Assembly: GCA_050331815.1 (NCBI GenBank)
Contig: JBHJGM010000002.1
Location: 62,001 to 126,000 of the forward strand
From: JBHJGM01 sp050331815
GTDB lineage: Bacteria > Verrucomicrobiota > Verrucomicrobiia > Opitutales > JBHJGM01
Length of the DNA stretch: 64,000 nucleotides
Direction of reading: 5' to 3'
This document shows positions 52,281 to 60,945 of this stretch, one piece after another. The stretch's first letter is position 1. Each line of letters begins with the position of its first letter. Position numbers and translations under genes: made by a program. The notes beneath the pieces were generated by a model, which did not search any database, was not told the origin of the DNA, and saw only the letters and a list, made by a program, of their open reading frames with translations.

Positions 52281-54002
52281 CTAACCCAGACTGCTGTTTA
52301 GGATCTGCAGCTGGTTGTTCATCGTGCTCTGGGCTTCCTCCATTCTTTGGAAGGCGATTTCGAGCTGATCGCGCTTGATCTCGAGCTGGCGTTCGAGTTG
52401 GTCGATCTGGTCGTTGAGGCGGCGCTGTTGCGACTCGATGGAGTCCAGCCGCGTTTCGACCGCGCCGGAATCATCGAGAAAGCCTTCGATGAGCTCGTCC
52501 AGACCGGAGGCCAGCCCCTGGTCGGAGTCCGTGAAAATAATCGCGACCTGTTCGCCGCTGTCGCGCAGGGCGTCGGCGAGTTTTTCGGCGTCCTTGACCT
52601 CCAGGTTCGCCGAGCCGTCGGCGGCAAAGTCCACGCCGATGTCGGCCAGGCGCTTGATGTCGCCAGTCAGGCTATCGACCGCCTGGAACATGCTGCGGCG
52701 GATGGAGTCGCGCATGGAGGTGATCTCGCGGTTGCCGGCGAGTACGCCGGAAGTCACCTCGTCGCCGTCGACGGTGATGTCGGTGTTCACGTCGACAAAG
52801 GCCACAAAGTCGTTGTAGGCGGCGATGAAGGCGTCGACCTTTTCACGCGAGTCCTCGGTGTCGGGCTTGACCTCGATTTTTTCGGTACCGGTGGTTAGGT
52901 CGCTGGCGGTCACCGAGAGGCCGGAAATTCCATGGACGGAGCTGTCGAAGGTGTTGGACGAGCTGGTCAGCGAACTGCCGCCGTTGACGCTGAAGACCGC
53001 GTTTTCACCGTAGGTGACGCTTTGGCCGGTCAGGCCCAGCGAGGTGAGAAAGCCGGAGTCGTTGTCGTCGACGTCGATATCGAGCGAGCCGGTCTTCTTG
53101 TTGACGAGCGAAAAGCGGTCGTTGGCCGAATCGTAGCTGATGCGTACGCCGGCGGTGGAATCGTTGATGCGGTTCATCACCGAGAGGATGGAGTCGGACT
53201 CCGGGTCAAAGTTGATCTCCACGCCGTTGACCATGAACGAGCCCGCGCCAGCCGGGGGGCTGCTCAATCCGCTGAAGGCGCTGTTGACGGCGGCGTTGAT
53301 GTTGACCACGCCCACGGGCGAGGCCGATTCGGCGTAGCCGCTCTCGTTGGTGAAGAGTTTCATGACCGCCAGAAAATTGGATTCGTCGCCGGCGGAACCG
53401 ATCGAGACGGGCAGGGCATCGTTGGCGGTGGGCGGGTTGCCGTCCATGGCGGTGATGCGGAGGCGGTCGTTGCTGATCGAGACCTCGACCGGGTTGCCCT
53501 CGGTGAGGGTGGCCGCTTCGATGTCGTCGATCAGCTCCTGCAGCGTCTTGGAGGGGTCGACTTCGATCTGGGCGCCGTTGACGGTGATGGTGCCCTCGGT
53601 GATGGGCGTGCTCACGTTGAGCGTGGACAGGACGCTGGCGGCCGAGATGTCGGTGCCGATGTTACTTGTGCCGAAGACGGAGGACTCCGTGGCCAGTTGG
53701 GTGACGCTGAAGGCGTAGGTGCCGGTGACGGTCTTGTCGCTGGCGGTGGCGGTCAGCTTGGCAAACTCGGCGTCGGTCAGCGATTTCGCGGTCCGGCCAA
53801 AGTAGAGGTCGTTCTCGTTGAGATCGTCGACGGCCGACTGGAGGTTTTTCAGCTTGGTCTGAAATTCGTTCAGCGTGCTTTTTTCGCGGTCGAGCGAGCT
53901 GATCTCCGTGCGCTTGAGATCCTGTGGCACGCGTTCAATGGCCATGAGCTGATCGACGATCAGCTGGGTATCGAGGCCGGATGCGAGACCGCCGAGTTGC
54001 AT
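52281..54002 (-). CDS. fliD: Flagellar filament cap protein FliD
   Basis: 573 residues. Conserved N-terminus GGLASGLDTQLIVDQLMAIE and C-terminal coiled coil (RLNDQIDQLERQLEIKRDQL, then AFQRMEEAQSTMNNQL); the middle is the variable filament-cap domain with repeated beta-rich segments, and KVDAFIAAYNDFVAFVD near residue 400 marks the FliD_C domain. It forms the distal cap under which flagellin folds. In an apparent operon with the lipoprotein. Confidence 0.95.
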   Translation of the reverse strand: MQLGGLASGLDTQLIVDQLMAIERVPQDLKRTEISSLDREKSTLNEFQTKLKNLQSAVDDLNENDLYFGRTAKSLTDAEFAKLTATASDKTVTGTYAFSVTQLATESSVFGTSNIGTDISAASVLSTLNVSTPITEGTITVNGAQIEVDPSKTLQELIDDIEAATLTEGNPVEVSISNDRLRITAMDGNPPTANDALPVSIGSAGDESNFLAVMKLFTNESGYAESASPVGVVNINAAVNSAFSGLSSPPAGAGSFMVNGVEINFDPESDSILSVMNRINDSTAGVRISYDSANDRFSLVNKKTGSLDIDVDDNDSGFLTSLGLTGQSVTYGENAVFSVNGGSSLTSSSNTFDSSVHGISGLSVTASDLTTGTEKIEVKPDTEDSREKVDAFIAAYNDFVAFVDVNTDITVDGDEVTSGVLAGNREITSMRDSIRRSMFQAVDSLTGDIKRLADIGVDFAADGSANLEVKDAEKLADALRDSGEQVAIIFTDSDQGLASGLDELIEGFLDDSGAVETRLDSIESQQRRLNDQIDQLERQLEIKRDQLEIAFQRMEEAQSTMNNQLQILNSSLG

Positions 54003-54110
54003 GACTTGAGAGCGATTGAGGGTAAGCTGAAAATGACGAAATGACGCAACGGATCGCGTCGCCCGTTGCTGAACGGACAGCTTTCTAAGTCGTCCGCGCG
54101 GGGCGCGAAT

Positions 54111-55991
54111 TTACTGCGTGTGTGCTGGGCTCGCGTTTGCCGGGGCTTGCGCGGAGAGCACCTGCACGAATTGGAAGGCGCTTTCGGCGAGCGCCCAAAA
54201 ATATTCACGATTTTTTTGCACTTCGAGCCAGTGGGGTGCGGGCGGCGCGCTGTGCGCCCGGTCCAGCAGACTCTGGTGCGCTTTCATGCATTCAACGAGT
54301 TCGGCCTTGGCCTGTCCTTCGAAAAAGACGGCGTACTCGTTTGGGTAGCGGTCCAGCAGCGCGTTGATGGCCTCGGCGTGGCTGAAGTGCCGGCGAATGT
54401 CGCCGTGACGCGCATAGTTGGCCCCGGAAAGCTTTTCGGGTAGCGCCTCGGCTTCGCGCGCGGCCTGGGTGGCGCGCTTGAGCAGCCGCGTACCAAAGCG
54501 CTGCAGCGGCTCCAGCGCTTCCGTCAGCTGAGCCTGACAATCTTCGATGCCCAAGTCGTTGGCGGCCAACACGGTTTCGATCCTGGCGGAGGGTTCGACG
54601 GTGTGTGTGCAACGGCCCAACCAGTCCAGTGCGGCGGCGTAATTCAGATATGGTACGCCCTCGATCCGGACGCCCTGGCGCGCGGTGTTGGCGAACTCCA
54701 GGGTGCCGGCGTTGTCCGCAACGAGTTTCTGAAAGGTGCGCAGGTAGACGTAAAGGGCCGGGTCGACTGGGACGCTTTCCAGCGTGTTGCCCGGCAGGTT
54801 GCGGCAGCGCTCGGTGTCCGACACCAGCCGGGCTTCGTCAGCGTAAAACGAGTCGGCGGTGTGGTTGCGCCCGTCGGCGGTCAGCGCCATGTCCTGGCCG
54901 ACCAGGCAGATCTTTGGGCAGCCCAGCACCTTGGCCAGGTCGACCAGCGAGGCCGAAATCGTCCCCTGCTGAATCAGGCGTGTGCCCGGTTGCAGGCCCA
55001 GGCGCCGCTTAAGAAAGCTGAGGGTGGCCAGTTCCGATGACCAGGTGAAGGTCCTCCCGGAAAAGCGTTCGGCGACCGCCGGGTATACAAAAAACGGTGC
55101 CAGCAGGCAGGTCCCGTCGAGGGGCTGGCCCTCGAAGCCGCGGTCGGTGGAGGGATTCGGATCGAGTGCGCCAACCAGGTGCGGTACAATGCCGCTGTTG
55201 CGCAGCTTGCGGTAGCTGGAATTCGAGCAAACGATCAACGCCCGTGACTGAGTCGCTCGCAAAAAGTCGACCGCCTCATCCAGCGAAGGCCCGGCACCGA
55301 CGAGCACCATGGGCACGTTTTTGAATTGGTCGGCGAGCGCCCCCACATCTGGCGCGGCCAGAAAGCGCCCGGCGTTGGCGAGGCAGTTTTCCTGCAACCT
55401 TGCGCCATCGCCCACGTTGGTGAAGTAGAGGTCGCGGCGGACTTCGAGGGTGTCGGCGAGGCGTTGCAGGGACGCGTTGTATGTTGCCTCGTGAAAGGCG
55501 TGCAGCGGCGCAAAGAGGACGAGTTGCGCGCGCTCCAGTTCGGCAAATTGAACGTGGTCGAAAAATTCGAAGCAGGCGTCATCGGGTGCGCCCACCGCCA
55601 GGAAAAAGCGCGGATGATTCAGTAGTTCCGCGCAGTCACGCTTTGAGAGGACAGCCGCGAGGTGGGCTGCGGAGTGTTCCAGACAGACGAGGTAGGCGAT
55701 GGCGTCAAAGCGCGCGACAAAAGCCTCCAGGTGTGCGCCATCGCCGAAGCCCGCGGTGGCGATAAAATTGTGTGGAATGGGCTCCACGGCATCCAGCCAG
55801 CGCTGAATCGTTGCCTGTGGGGCGCGTCCGTAGGGCCGGACCGAGCGATTGTTGTGAGTTACCGAAAAAGGGTCGAAGCGGGTGCTGTTCGCGACTTTTC
55901 GAACTTCAGCCGCACTTAACAACCGCAGACGTTGCAACACCTGCGGATGACGCCGGGCCAGCGCGGCTTCGTTGGCGGGCAGCAGCTTCAT
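54111..55991 (-). CDS. Maf-type flagellin glycosylation protein (DUF115/MptE-like)
   Basis: 626 residues. The central DUF115 domain is clear: VPMVLVGAGPSLDEAVDFLR, ALIVCSNSSYRKLRNSGIVP, LVGALDPNPSTDRGF and ICLVGQDMALTADGRNHTADS, all hallmarks of motility accessory factors, which add nonulosonic acids to flagellins. The flanking N- and C-terminal regions are helical and less conserved. It overlaps the upstream gene by four bases and lies in the flagellar cluster near fliD, so it most probably modifies the (absent from window) flagellin. Nonulosonate biosynthesis genes are not here. Confidence 0.88.
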   Translation of the reverse strand: MKLLPANEAALARRHPQVLQRLRLLSAAEVRKVANSTRFDPFSVTHNNRSVRPYGRAPQATIQRWLDAVEPIPHNFIATAGFGDGAHLEAFVARFDAIAYLVCLEHSAAHLAAVLSKRDCAELLNHPRFFLAVGAPDDACFEFFDHVQFAELERAQLVLFAPLHAFHEATYNASLQRLADTLEVRRDLYFTNVGDGARLQENCLANAGRFLAAPDVGALADQFKNVPMVLVGAGPSLDEAVDFLRATQSRALIVCSNSSYRKLRNSGIVPHLVGALDPNPSTDRGFEGQPLDGTCLLAPFFVYPAVAERFSGRTFTWSSELATLSFLKRRLGLQPGTRLIQQGTISASLVDLAKVLGCPKICLVGQDMALTADGRNHTADSFYADEARLVSDTERCRNLPGNTLESVPVDPALYVYLRTFQKLVADNAGTLEFANTARQGVRIEGVPYLNYAAALDWLGRCTHTVEPSARIETVLAANDLGIEDCQAQLTEALEPLQRFGTRLLKRATQAAREAEALPEKLSGANYARHGDIRRHFSHAEAINALLDRYPNEYAVFFEGQAKAELVECMKAHQSLLDRAHSAPPAPHWLEVQKNREYFWALAESAFQFVQVLSAQAPANASPAHTQ

Positions 55992-56587
55992 ACGTCTGCT
56001 TCAGCCTCCAGTGCGGGCAGGATTTGCTGGTCCAGCAGGGCTTGTAGCAGTTGCAGGGACGGCGCGATGGCGTCCGCCAGGGCTTCGGAAATTTCCGCCG
56101 GGCTTTCGGCTTCGGCGCTCTCGGCCATGGCTTCCAGGCCCTGTTGAAAAGCGGTTTGCAGACTGGCGACGGTGGCCTGCCCGCTTGATTCCCTGTACTG
56201 GGCGAGTGGTCCGAGCAGTTCCAGCGCAGGCTGAATCGCGGCGGAAAACGCCGGAAGCTTTTGACGCATCAGTGACCAGGGCTGCGTCAGAAACTCGTCC
56301 TGTAACTGGGGCGTTAAGGCGGCCAGCGACTGCAACGGCTTCAACTGATTGCGGGCGAATTGCGCCAGCAGGCTGGCTTGCGAGGTGGAACAGGCGCGGA
56401 CTTCGCGGGCCGTCTCCGGGAACCGCGGCTGGGCTTGGCCAAGAATGTCTTCGCCGTCGGCCTCAAAGCGCAGCAGGCAGCGCCCTCGTTCGCCCAGATG
56501 CCCGTTGAGCAGATCGAAGCAGGCGCGCGGGCTGGCCGGAGCGGGTCCCTCGAAGTCGACGGTTTCGTTGTCTAAAATAACGTACAC
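55988..56587 (-). CDS. Helical protein of unknown function coupled to the maf-like gene
   Basis: 199 residues. A short beta-strand start (MYVILDNETVDFEGPAP) is followed by Leu/Ala/Gln-rich helices (QPWSLMRQKLPAFSAAIQPA, LADAIAPSLQLLQALLDQQI). No signal or membrane segment. The stop overlaps the maf start (ATGA), so the two are translationally coupled. I recognise no family; a soluble partner or chaperone of the flagellar glycosylation step is inferred from context only. Confidence 0.6.
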   Translation of the reverse strand: MYVILDNETVDFEGPAPASPRACFDLLNGHLGERGRCLLRFEADGEDILGQAQPRFPETAREVRACSTSQASLLAQFARNQLKPLQSLAALTPQLQDEFLTQPWSLMRQKLPAFSAAIQPALELLGPLAQYRESSGQATVASLQTAFQQGLEAMAESAEAESPAEISEALADAIAPSLQLLQALLDQQILPALEAEADV

Positions 56588-56760
56588 GCTATCAGGCAGC
56601 TCCGGCGCAGCTTATCACCGGGTTAGCCTTACATCGGGCTTACCCGATAGCGCTCAAGCGGCTCGCCCCCGCATTTGTGCATGCAATTTGCGCTTTGCAT
56701 CGTGCGCGATCCCACAATCTGCCCGAAATTCGTGTGCCCTCAGTGGGGAGAGCTGATGGG
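56588..56760. other. Intergenic, no gene seen
   Basis: Upstream region of the 55988-56587 gene. I see no open frame with coding character and no matching sigma-28 or sigma-54 promoter on the minus strand. Confidence 0.5.
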
Positions 56761-56925
56761 TTTGATATTATAAAGCGTTCTCAAAAAACGCTTTAGAAAA
56801 ATTGCAATCCAACTGGCACGGGGTGTTCTATACCCATTTTGTCAACAAACAGACAAAGGACCTAGTAGTTGCAATCCAAGACTTGGGCCCGGCGGGAGGG
56901 ACACCGCCGGGTCCCTTTTTTTTTA
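56761..56925 (+). ncRNA. Candidate small RNA or leader in the gap before the ADP-ribosylglycohydrolase gene
   Basis: This stretch has no convincing gene yet carries four stem-forming repeats in series: AAAGCGTT/AACGCTTT (56772-56779 with 56787-56794), GGGT/ACCC (56821-56835), TTTGTC/GACAAA (56838-56857 region), and a strong terminator (56885-56925). TTGCAATCCAA occurs twice (56802-56812, 56869-56879). The T-tract is on the plus strand, where no protein gene ends nearby, and an AT-rich TATTATAAA lies just upstream at about 56765-56773. A plus-strand small RNA is the simplest reading; it is a prediction only. Confidence 0.45.
56885..56925 (+). terminator. Strong orphan terminator
   Basis: An 11-bp stem (56885-56895 with 56904-56915, one bulged T) and nine T. 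It points rightward, opposite to the genes on both sides, which run on the minus strand. Confidence 0.88.
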
Positions 56926-56928
56926 AAA

Positions 56929-58317
56929 TCAGAGATTTGGGCCGCGACACAGCGTGTCTACCGCGCCCCAGACCTTACCGTGGCGTTTGGCCAGTTCGGT
57001 CAAAGTGATGGTTTCGGGCAGGCTGTGGATTTCGGGCTTCAGAGTATCGTTTAGCTTTGCGGCAAGCCTGCCCCCGAAGGCACGCGCTCCGGATATGGCA
57101 CCGGCAATGCCGCCAACGGTTGCGCCGTTGCAATCGGTGTCCAAACCGCAGGCGACCGCGATGGCGGGCGTTCGGGTAGTGTCGAGCTGGCCGTAGAAGA
57201 GCGACAGCACGCAAATGAGCGCATTGTTGATGGTGTGGACGGTGTGCAGGTGGGCGAAGGTCTTCTCGACGTTGCCCATGCAGGCTTCCCAGTTATCGAA
57301 AAACTCCACCCATTCGAGACAGTTGCGTACGGCTTGCGCGAGCCGGCACTTACGGGGTATTTCCGACAGCCCGATCTCCACGAGACGGCGGGGGTCGGTT
57401 TCGACGAAGCTCGCCGCCTGCAGGGCTGCGCAAAACATCGCGCCGTAGATGCCGTTGCGCTCGTGCGTCCAGCAGGCATCGCGATGGGCAAATTCGGCGG
57501 CCAGCTCGGGCTTGCCGGCAGCGGCCCAGGCAAACCCGTCCGAGCGTATCTGCGCGCCAATCCACTCGCGGTAAGGATTGCGGTAGCGGCGAATCCACTG
57601 CAGCGCCGGGTCGTCGAGTTCGCCGCGGCGCCCTGCTTCAAAGTAGTTCAGGACGGCCTGGCGCTCGGCGGTACAAAATTGCGGGACCGTGAGGTTATGA
57701 ATCCAACTTCGGGCCACCTCACGCCAGGTAAAGTCGAGCCCATGATCTTCGACGACGCGCAGCCCGATGCAGGTGTAGCGCAGGTCATCGTCGGACTCCA
57801 TGAAGCCGATTTGCTCACGCTGGGATTGCGCGCAGATGAGTTTGCGCCCGTCGCCCGCATCGGCACCCGGAAAAAAATCCTCCAGTGGCCAGGCGTTGCG
57901 GGCTTCCAGGTACGCCCGGATGTTTTTGCGTCCGTTGAGCCGTCCTTTCTCGTCGCGGCCAAGGCCCATATGCTCGACAGGCTTGCCCAGGGCACACCCG
58001 ACGCAACGGCCCGTCCAGGCACCGTGCAGACGGTCAAAGAGTTCGGATTCGTCGGGCGACCAGTGCAGGTCGCGCGGTCCTTCGGGTCGCAGGGCCCGGA
58101 TGGCCTCCAGATGGTTGGGCTCGTTGGCTGCGAGGGTTTCATCCTCAGGCAGTGCGATCAACGCGTCGTAGAGGCGTTCGACGGCCGCGCGGTCGGGCTG
58201 GTCGGGATCCAGGGCGGCATAATCCTCGCGAAGCTCGCGCGGGATGTCGCAGCCCTCGTCCGCGCGCTGCACGAACTCCTCCTTCAGCAGATGATAGGGC
58301 GTCGTCCAGGCAGGCAT
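56929..58317 (-). CDS. ADP-ribosylglycohydrolase-family protein
   Basis: 462 residues from ATG 58317. After a 100-residue N-terminal extension comes the DraG-type fold: LHGAWTGRCVGCALGKPVEH, the metal-binding SDDDLRYTCIG (Asp cluster), and GLDTDCNGATVGGIAGAISG with the second Asp pair. All Mg/Mn ligand positions look intact. Family members remove ADP-ribose from arginine or act on related N-glycosides. The open frame runs to 58707 but that part is unconserved and antisense to the neighbouring gene. Followed on the same strand by nothing but the orphan terminator region. Confidence 0.85.
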   Translation of the reverse strand: MPAWTTPYHLLKEEFVQRADEGCDIPRELREDYAALDPDQPDRAAVERLYDALIALPEDETLAANEPNHLEAIRALRPEGPRDLHWSPDESELFDRLHGAWTGRCVGCALGKPVEHMGLGRDEKGRLNGRKNIRAYLEARNAWPLEDFFPGADAGDGRKLICAQSQREQIGFMESDDDLRYTCIGLRVVEDHGLDFTWREVARSWIHNLTVPQFCTAERQAVLNYFEAGRRGELDDPALQWIRRYRNPYREWIGAQIRSDGFAWAAAGKPELAAEFAHRDACWTHERNGIYGAMFCAALQAASFVETDPRRLVEIGLSEIPRKCRLAQAVRNCLEWVEFFDNWEACMGNVEKTFAHLHTVHTINNALICVLSLFYGQLDTTRTPAIAVACGLDTDCNGATVGGIAGAISGARAFGGRLAAKLNDTLKPEIHSLPETITLTELAKRHGKVWGAVDTLCRGPNL

Positions 58318-58363
58318 GGGGCAGTGAGTTGAGACCTCTGGGCGTTGAACAGCGTTTGGTTGC

Positions 58364-59284
58364 TCAGTCCTCGCACTTCTCGCCGGTTTGGATGAAGTGC
58401 CGGCAATAGCAGCGGCTTTCTTCGGTGTCCTTGTCCTGCACGTAGCGGAAGTCCTTGTCCGGATGTGACTGGTCGGTCTTGCCGCAGGCCGCGCACTTGT
58501 GAAAGGCCTCCGCGGCGGAGCCCCGCTCGGAACCGCTGCCTGCGGCGGATCGTTTGCCCGACGCCCGTGGAGGGGCCGCGCCCGCTTGAAACCGGCGGCG
58601 GCGTTCGCGTTGCCGCAGCAGGAAAAACGCGCGTGGACCGAAGAAGATGCCGACGTTGGCCAGAGTTGCCAGAATGGCCAGGACAGCGCCCCATTGCGCG
58701 TTGGCAACCGCCCCGATAAAGTTGAAAGCCATCAGTATCAGCGCGAAGGCCGCCAGCCAGATCACCTTCACCGGTACCACAAAGAACAGCATCAGCGTAA
58801 AATTCGGGTTCAGGAAGGCGAAGGCGATGAAGACGCTCATTTTGAGTGGGTAGGTGTCGATCACCGCAAAAGGCTGCCCAAAGATAAAGTGCGCGAAGGT
58901 ACTCGCCGAGAGGGTGAAGCCCCACCACGTCAGCAGAAAGAGGTTGAGCCGGCGCGCGCCCCACATCTCCTCCAAGAAGGAGCCCATCAGGTAAAAGATG
59001 TACCAGGCAAAAGCGAGAAAGACCATGCCCAGAATCGCCCCGGGGGGCGGCCAGAAAGGCGGGAGCGCCACAAAGGTAAAGGCCCGCCAGACCTCTCCGG
59101 AAAAGAACAGGCCCGGATCGAAGCTGAGCAGCTGGATGACCTTGGCCGTACCCTCCGGACCACGGAACCAGCCCATGGTGAAGACAATGAACTGTCCGAT
59201 CACCAGATACAGACAGATGTTCTCGAATCCGGCGAAGCGTTTGGGGCGGGCGCGACGAAACGGATCTTGGCTGGCAGCGCTCAT
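58364..59284 (-). CDS. Rhomboid-like membrane protein with C-terminal zinc-ribbon-type segment
   Basis: 306 residues from ATG 59284. Six transmembrane helices in the first 210 residues, with the early EVWRAFTFVALPP (rhomboid-like WR...T/F segment) and FYLMGSFLEEMWGARRLNLF, which resembles the ExxxG/W rhomboid loop. I do not see a clear GxSG serine motif: the corresponding place carries SASTFAHF, so protease activity is doubtful. The C-terminal tail is cytoplasmic with KCAACGKTDQSHPDKDF and a second Cys pair (RCYCRHF), a likely zinc ribbon. Probably a pseudo-rhomboid; partner unknown. Confidence 0.65.
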   Translation of the reverse strand: MSAASQDPFRRARPKRFAGFENICLYLVIGQFIVFTMGWFRGPEGTAKVIQLLSFDPGLFFSGEVWRAFTFVALPPFWPPPGAILGMVFLAFAWYIFYLMGSFLEEMWGARRLNLFLLTWWGFTLSASTFAHFIFGQPFAVIDTYPLKMSVFIAFAFLNPNFTLMLFFVVPVKVIWLAAFALILMAFNFIGAVANAQWGAVLAILATLANVGIFFGPRAFFLLRQRERRRRFQAGAAPPRASGKRSAAGSGSERGSAAEAFHKCAACGKTDQSHPDKDFRYVQDKDTEESRCYCRHFIQTGEKCED

Positions 59285-59422
59285 ATGCGGTTCACAAAAG
59301 ATGCACTGTGGGCTACTGCCCGAAGTCACCTCAAGAACGAAAAGAAAACTCCGGCAGCCCGTCGCAGAGCTCAACTCCCTGGAGATTTGCGGCGTGCCTC
59401 AGCCCGGAGGCCCTGAACGGCG

Positions 59423-59776
59423 TTACTTGAAACTGTAGGGCTCGTTGCGGGTTTCGCCGGTCACCGAGGAGCGGTCGATGGGGCAGGCCAGTTGGAAGAT
59501 TACATCCGGCTGCGCCTCGCGGCGGCCCCGCACGGTACATTCGCCCAGCCAGGGGTTGAGGGTTTTGGTGAAGACGTAGCCCTTGCTCTCCAGATCGATG
59601 CCGAGCTTGGCGGCCCAATCGGGCAGTTGGAGCATTTTCTCGAAATCGATCACCACCAGGCCCTGCTCGCCGCGTTCCGGGTTGAAGTGCGTGGTTGCCT
59701 CGGCGTGGTGCTTCTGGATTTGCCAGAGCAGTTTGGCGGATTTTTCGAGACGGTGGCGCAGCGAACGCGGTTTCAT
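59423..59776 (-). CDS. Hypothetical protein
   Basis: 117 residues from ATG 59776 (MKPRSLRHRLEKSAKLLWQI). Mixed alpha/beta with ATTHFNPERGEQGLVVIDFE, YVFTKTLNPWLGECTV and DVIFQLACPIDRSSVTGE. No membrane or signal segment, no recognised family. The frame remains open far upstream under the PHP gene on the opposite strand, but that part is only antisense shadow. Confidence 0.55.
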   Translation of the reverse strand: MKPRSLRHRLEKSAKLLWQIQKHHAEATTHFNPERGEQGLVVIDFEKMLQLPDWAAKLGIDLESKGYVFTKTLNPWLGECTVRGRREAQPDVIFQLACPIDRSSVTGETRNEPYSFK

Positions 59777-59977
59777 CGGGCAGTCGGTGGGGGATGCGCA
59801 GGAGGATCGGAGGGGTTGGACGGGGGTGCAAGTCCCGCTTTTGGCGAAGTCGCCAGGCCCCGAAGAATTTTTCGTGAAACTGCGGAAGGCACAGGCACTG
59901 CTTGCCACCTGGGTGAATTCAGCTAGTTTCACACACCCGACGGCTGCCTCCAACGCCTCGCCGGAGCTCTTTTTCGC

Positions 59978-60853
59978 ATGAAATTTGACTGTCACATGCA
60001 CACGCCCCTTTGCGGGCATGCCTACGGCGAACCGACCGAATTTGTCGAGCAGGCGGCCCGGCGCGGTCTGGGCCTGATCACCTTTACCTGCCACATTCCG
60101 ATGGATGAAGCCGCTGCCTTTGGTGGGCCGACCATCCGGATGGCGAAGTCCCGCCTCGACGAATACCGCCAGCTGATCGCCAAAGCCGCTGAGTACGGTG
60201 AAAAGCTGGGCGTGGAAGTCCTCTGTGGGCTGGAGGCGGAGGTCTTTCCCGATCCCGTGCTGATGGCCCCGATGAATCAGGTGCTGCAGGCGTACCCTTG
60301 GGATTTCATCATTGGCTCGCTGCACCATCAATTGCCGATTTACCGCGCTTGGCTGCGTGTGCGCGGCTACGAGCAGGACCGCGAAATCATCGACACGTAC
60401 TTCCGACACCTGGCCGAGGGCATTCCCAGCCGCCGCTACCACACCATCGGCCATCCGGATGTCATACGTATTTATGGTACGGTGGAGCACTTTGAGCCCG
60501 CCGACCACGAGCCGGCAATCCGCCACTTTCTCAACACACTTCTCGACAACGACGTCTGCATGGAGGTCAACACCAGTGGCTTGATCAAGGGCGTTTACCA
60601 GGTGCATCCGGACCCTTTGATTTTGAAGTGGGCTGCCGCGATGGGCGTGAAGCTGACCATGGGCTCGGATGCGCACCGACCGGAACAGGTTGCCCAGCAT
60701 TTCGAAGCGGTGCTCGAGCTGCTGCGCGAGTGTGGCTTCGAGCACATCCACTACTTCAGGGGCGGCCAGCGCAATGCGGTGAAGATTGAAGATGCCCTGG
60801 CCGTGGAGATTCCCGAAGCCACCGAGGATTTGCCCCGGGTGGCCGAGGGCTGA
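59978..60853 (+). CDS. PHP-domain phosphoesterase (histidinol-phosphatase-like)
   Basis: 291 residues. PHP metal site: MKFDCHMHTPLCGHAYGEP (His-x-His), LITFTCHIPM, the Glu of LCGLEAEVF, the IIGSLHHQLP motif, IGHPDVIR, and the final TMGSDAHRPEQ Asp-x-His. This full set is that of the HisK/PHP histidinol-phosphatase group, which performs the penultimate step of histidine synthesis; related PHP enzymes use other phosphates. No his operon is nearby, so the exact substrate is open. Confidence 0.88.
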   Translation: MKFDCHMHTPLCGHAYGEPTEFVEQAARRGLGLITFTCHIPMDEAAAFGGPTIRMAKSRLDEYRQLIAKAAEYGEKLGVEVLCGLEAEVFPDPVLMAPMNQVLQAYPWDFIIGSLHHQLPIYRAWLRVRGYEQDREIIDTYFRHLAEGIPSRRYHTIGHPDVIRIYGTVEHFEPADHEPAIRHFLNTLLDNDVCMEVNTSGLIKGVYQVHPDPLILKWAAAMGVKLTMGSDAHRPEQVAQHFEAVLELLRECGFEHIHYFRGGQRNAVKIEDALAVEIPEATEDLPRVAEG

Positions 60854-60945
60854 GTTGGACCAGCTACTGGGCGTCCGGATTTCGTTAACGAGGGCGTCCA
60901 GTTGGCTATGCTGGCGGGTTTGATCGGCTCAGCAGCGCAACCACG

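Noticed and set aside
52932..54044. 370-codon plus-strand frame opposite fliD
   Set aside because: Gly/Asp/Val-rich antisense translation of FliD; no start signal and no family features.
56813..56828. TGGCACGGGGTGTTCT as a sigma-54 promoter
   Set aside because: The -24 TGGCAC is good but the GC expected ten bases after the GG is TT here, so the -12 element is missing.
59777..60751. Long minus-strand open frame opposite the PHP gene
   Set aside because: The PHP protein on the plus strand has all catalytic motifs; the antisense frame is a high-GC shadow. Only its last 117 codons (59423-59776) lie outside and look real.
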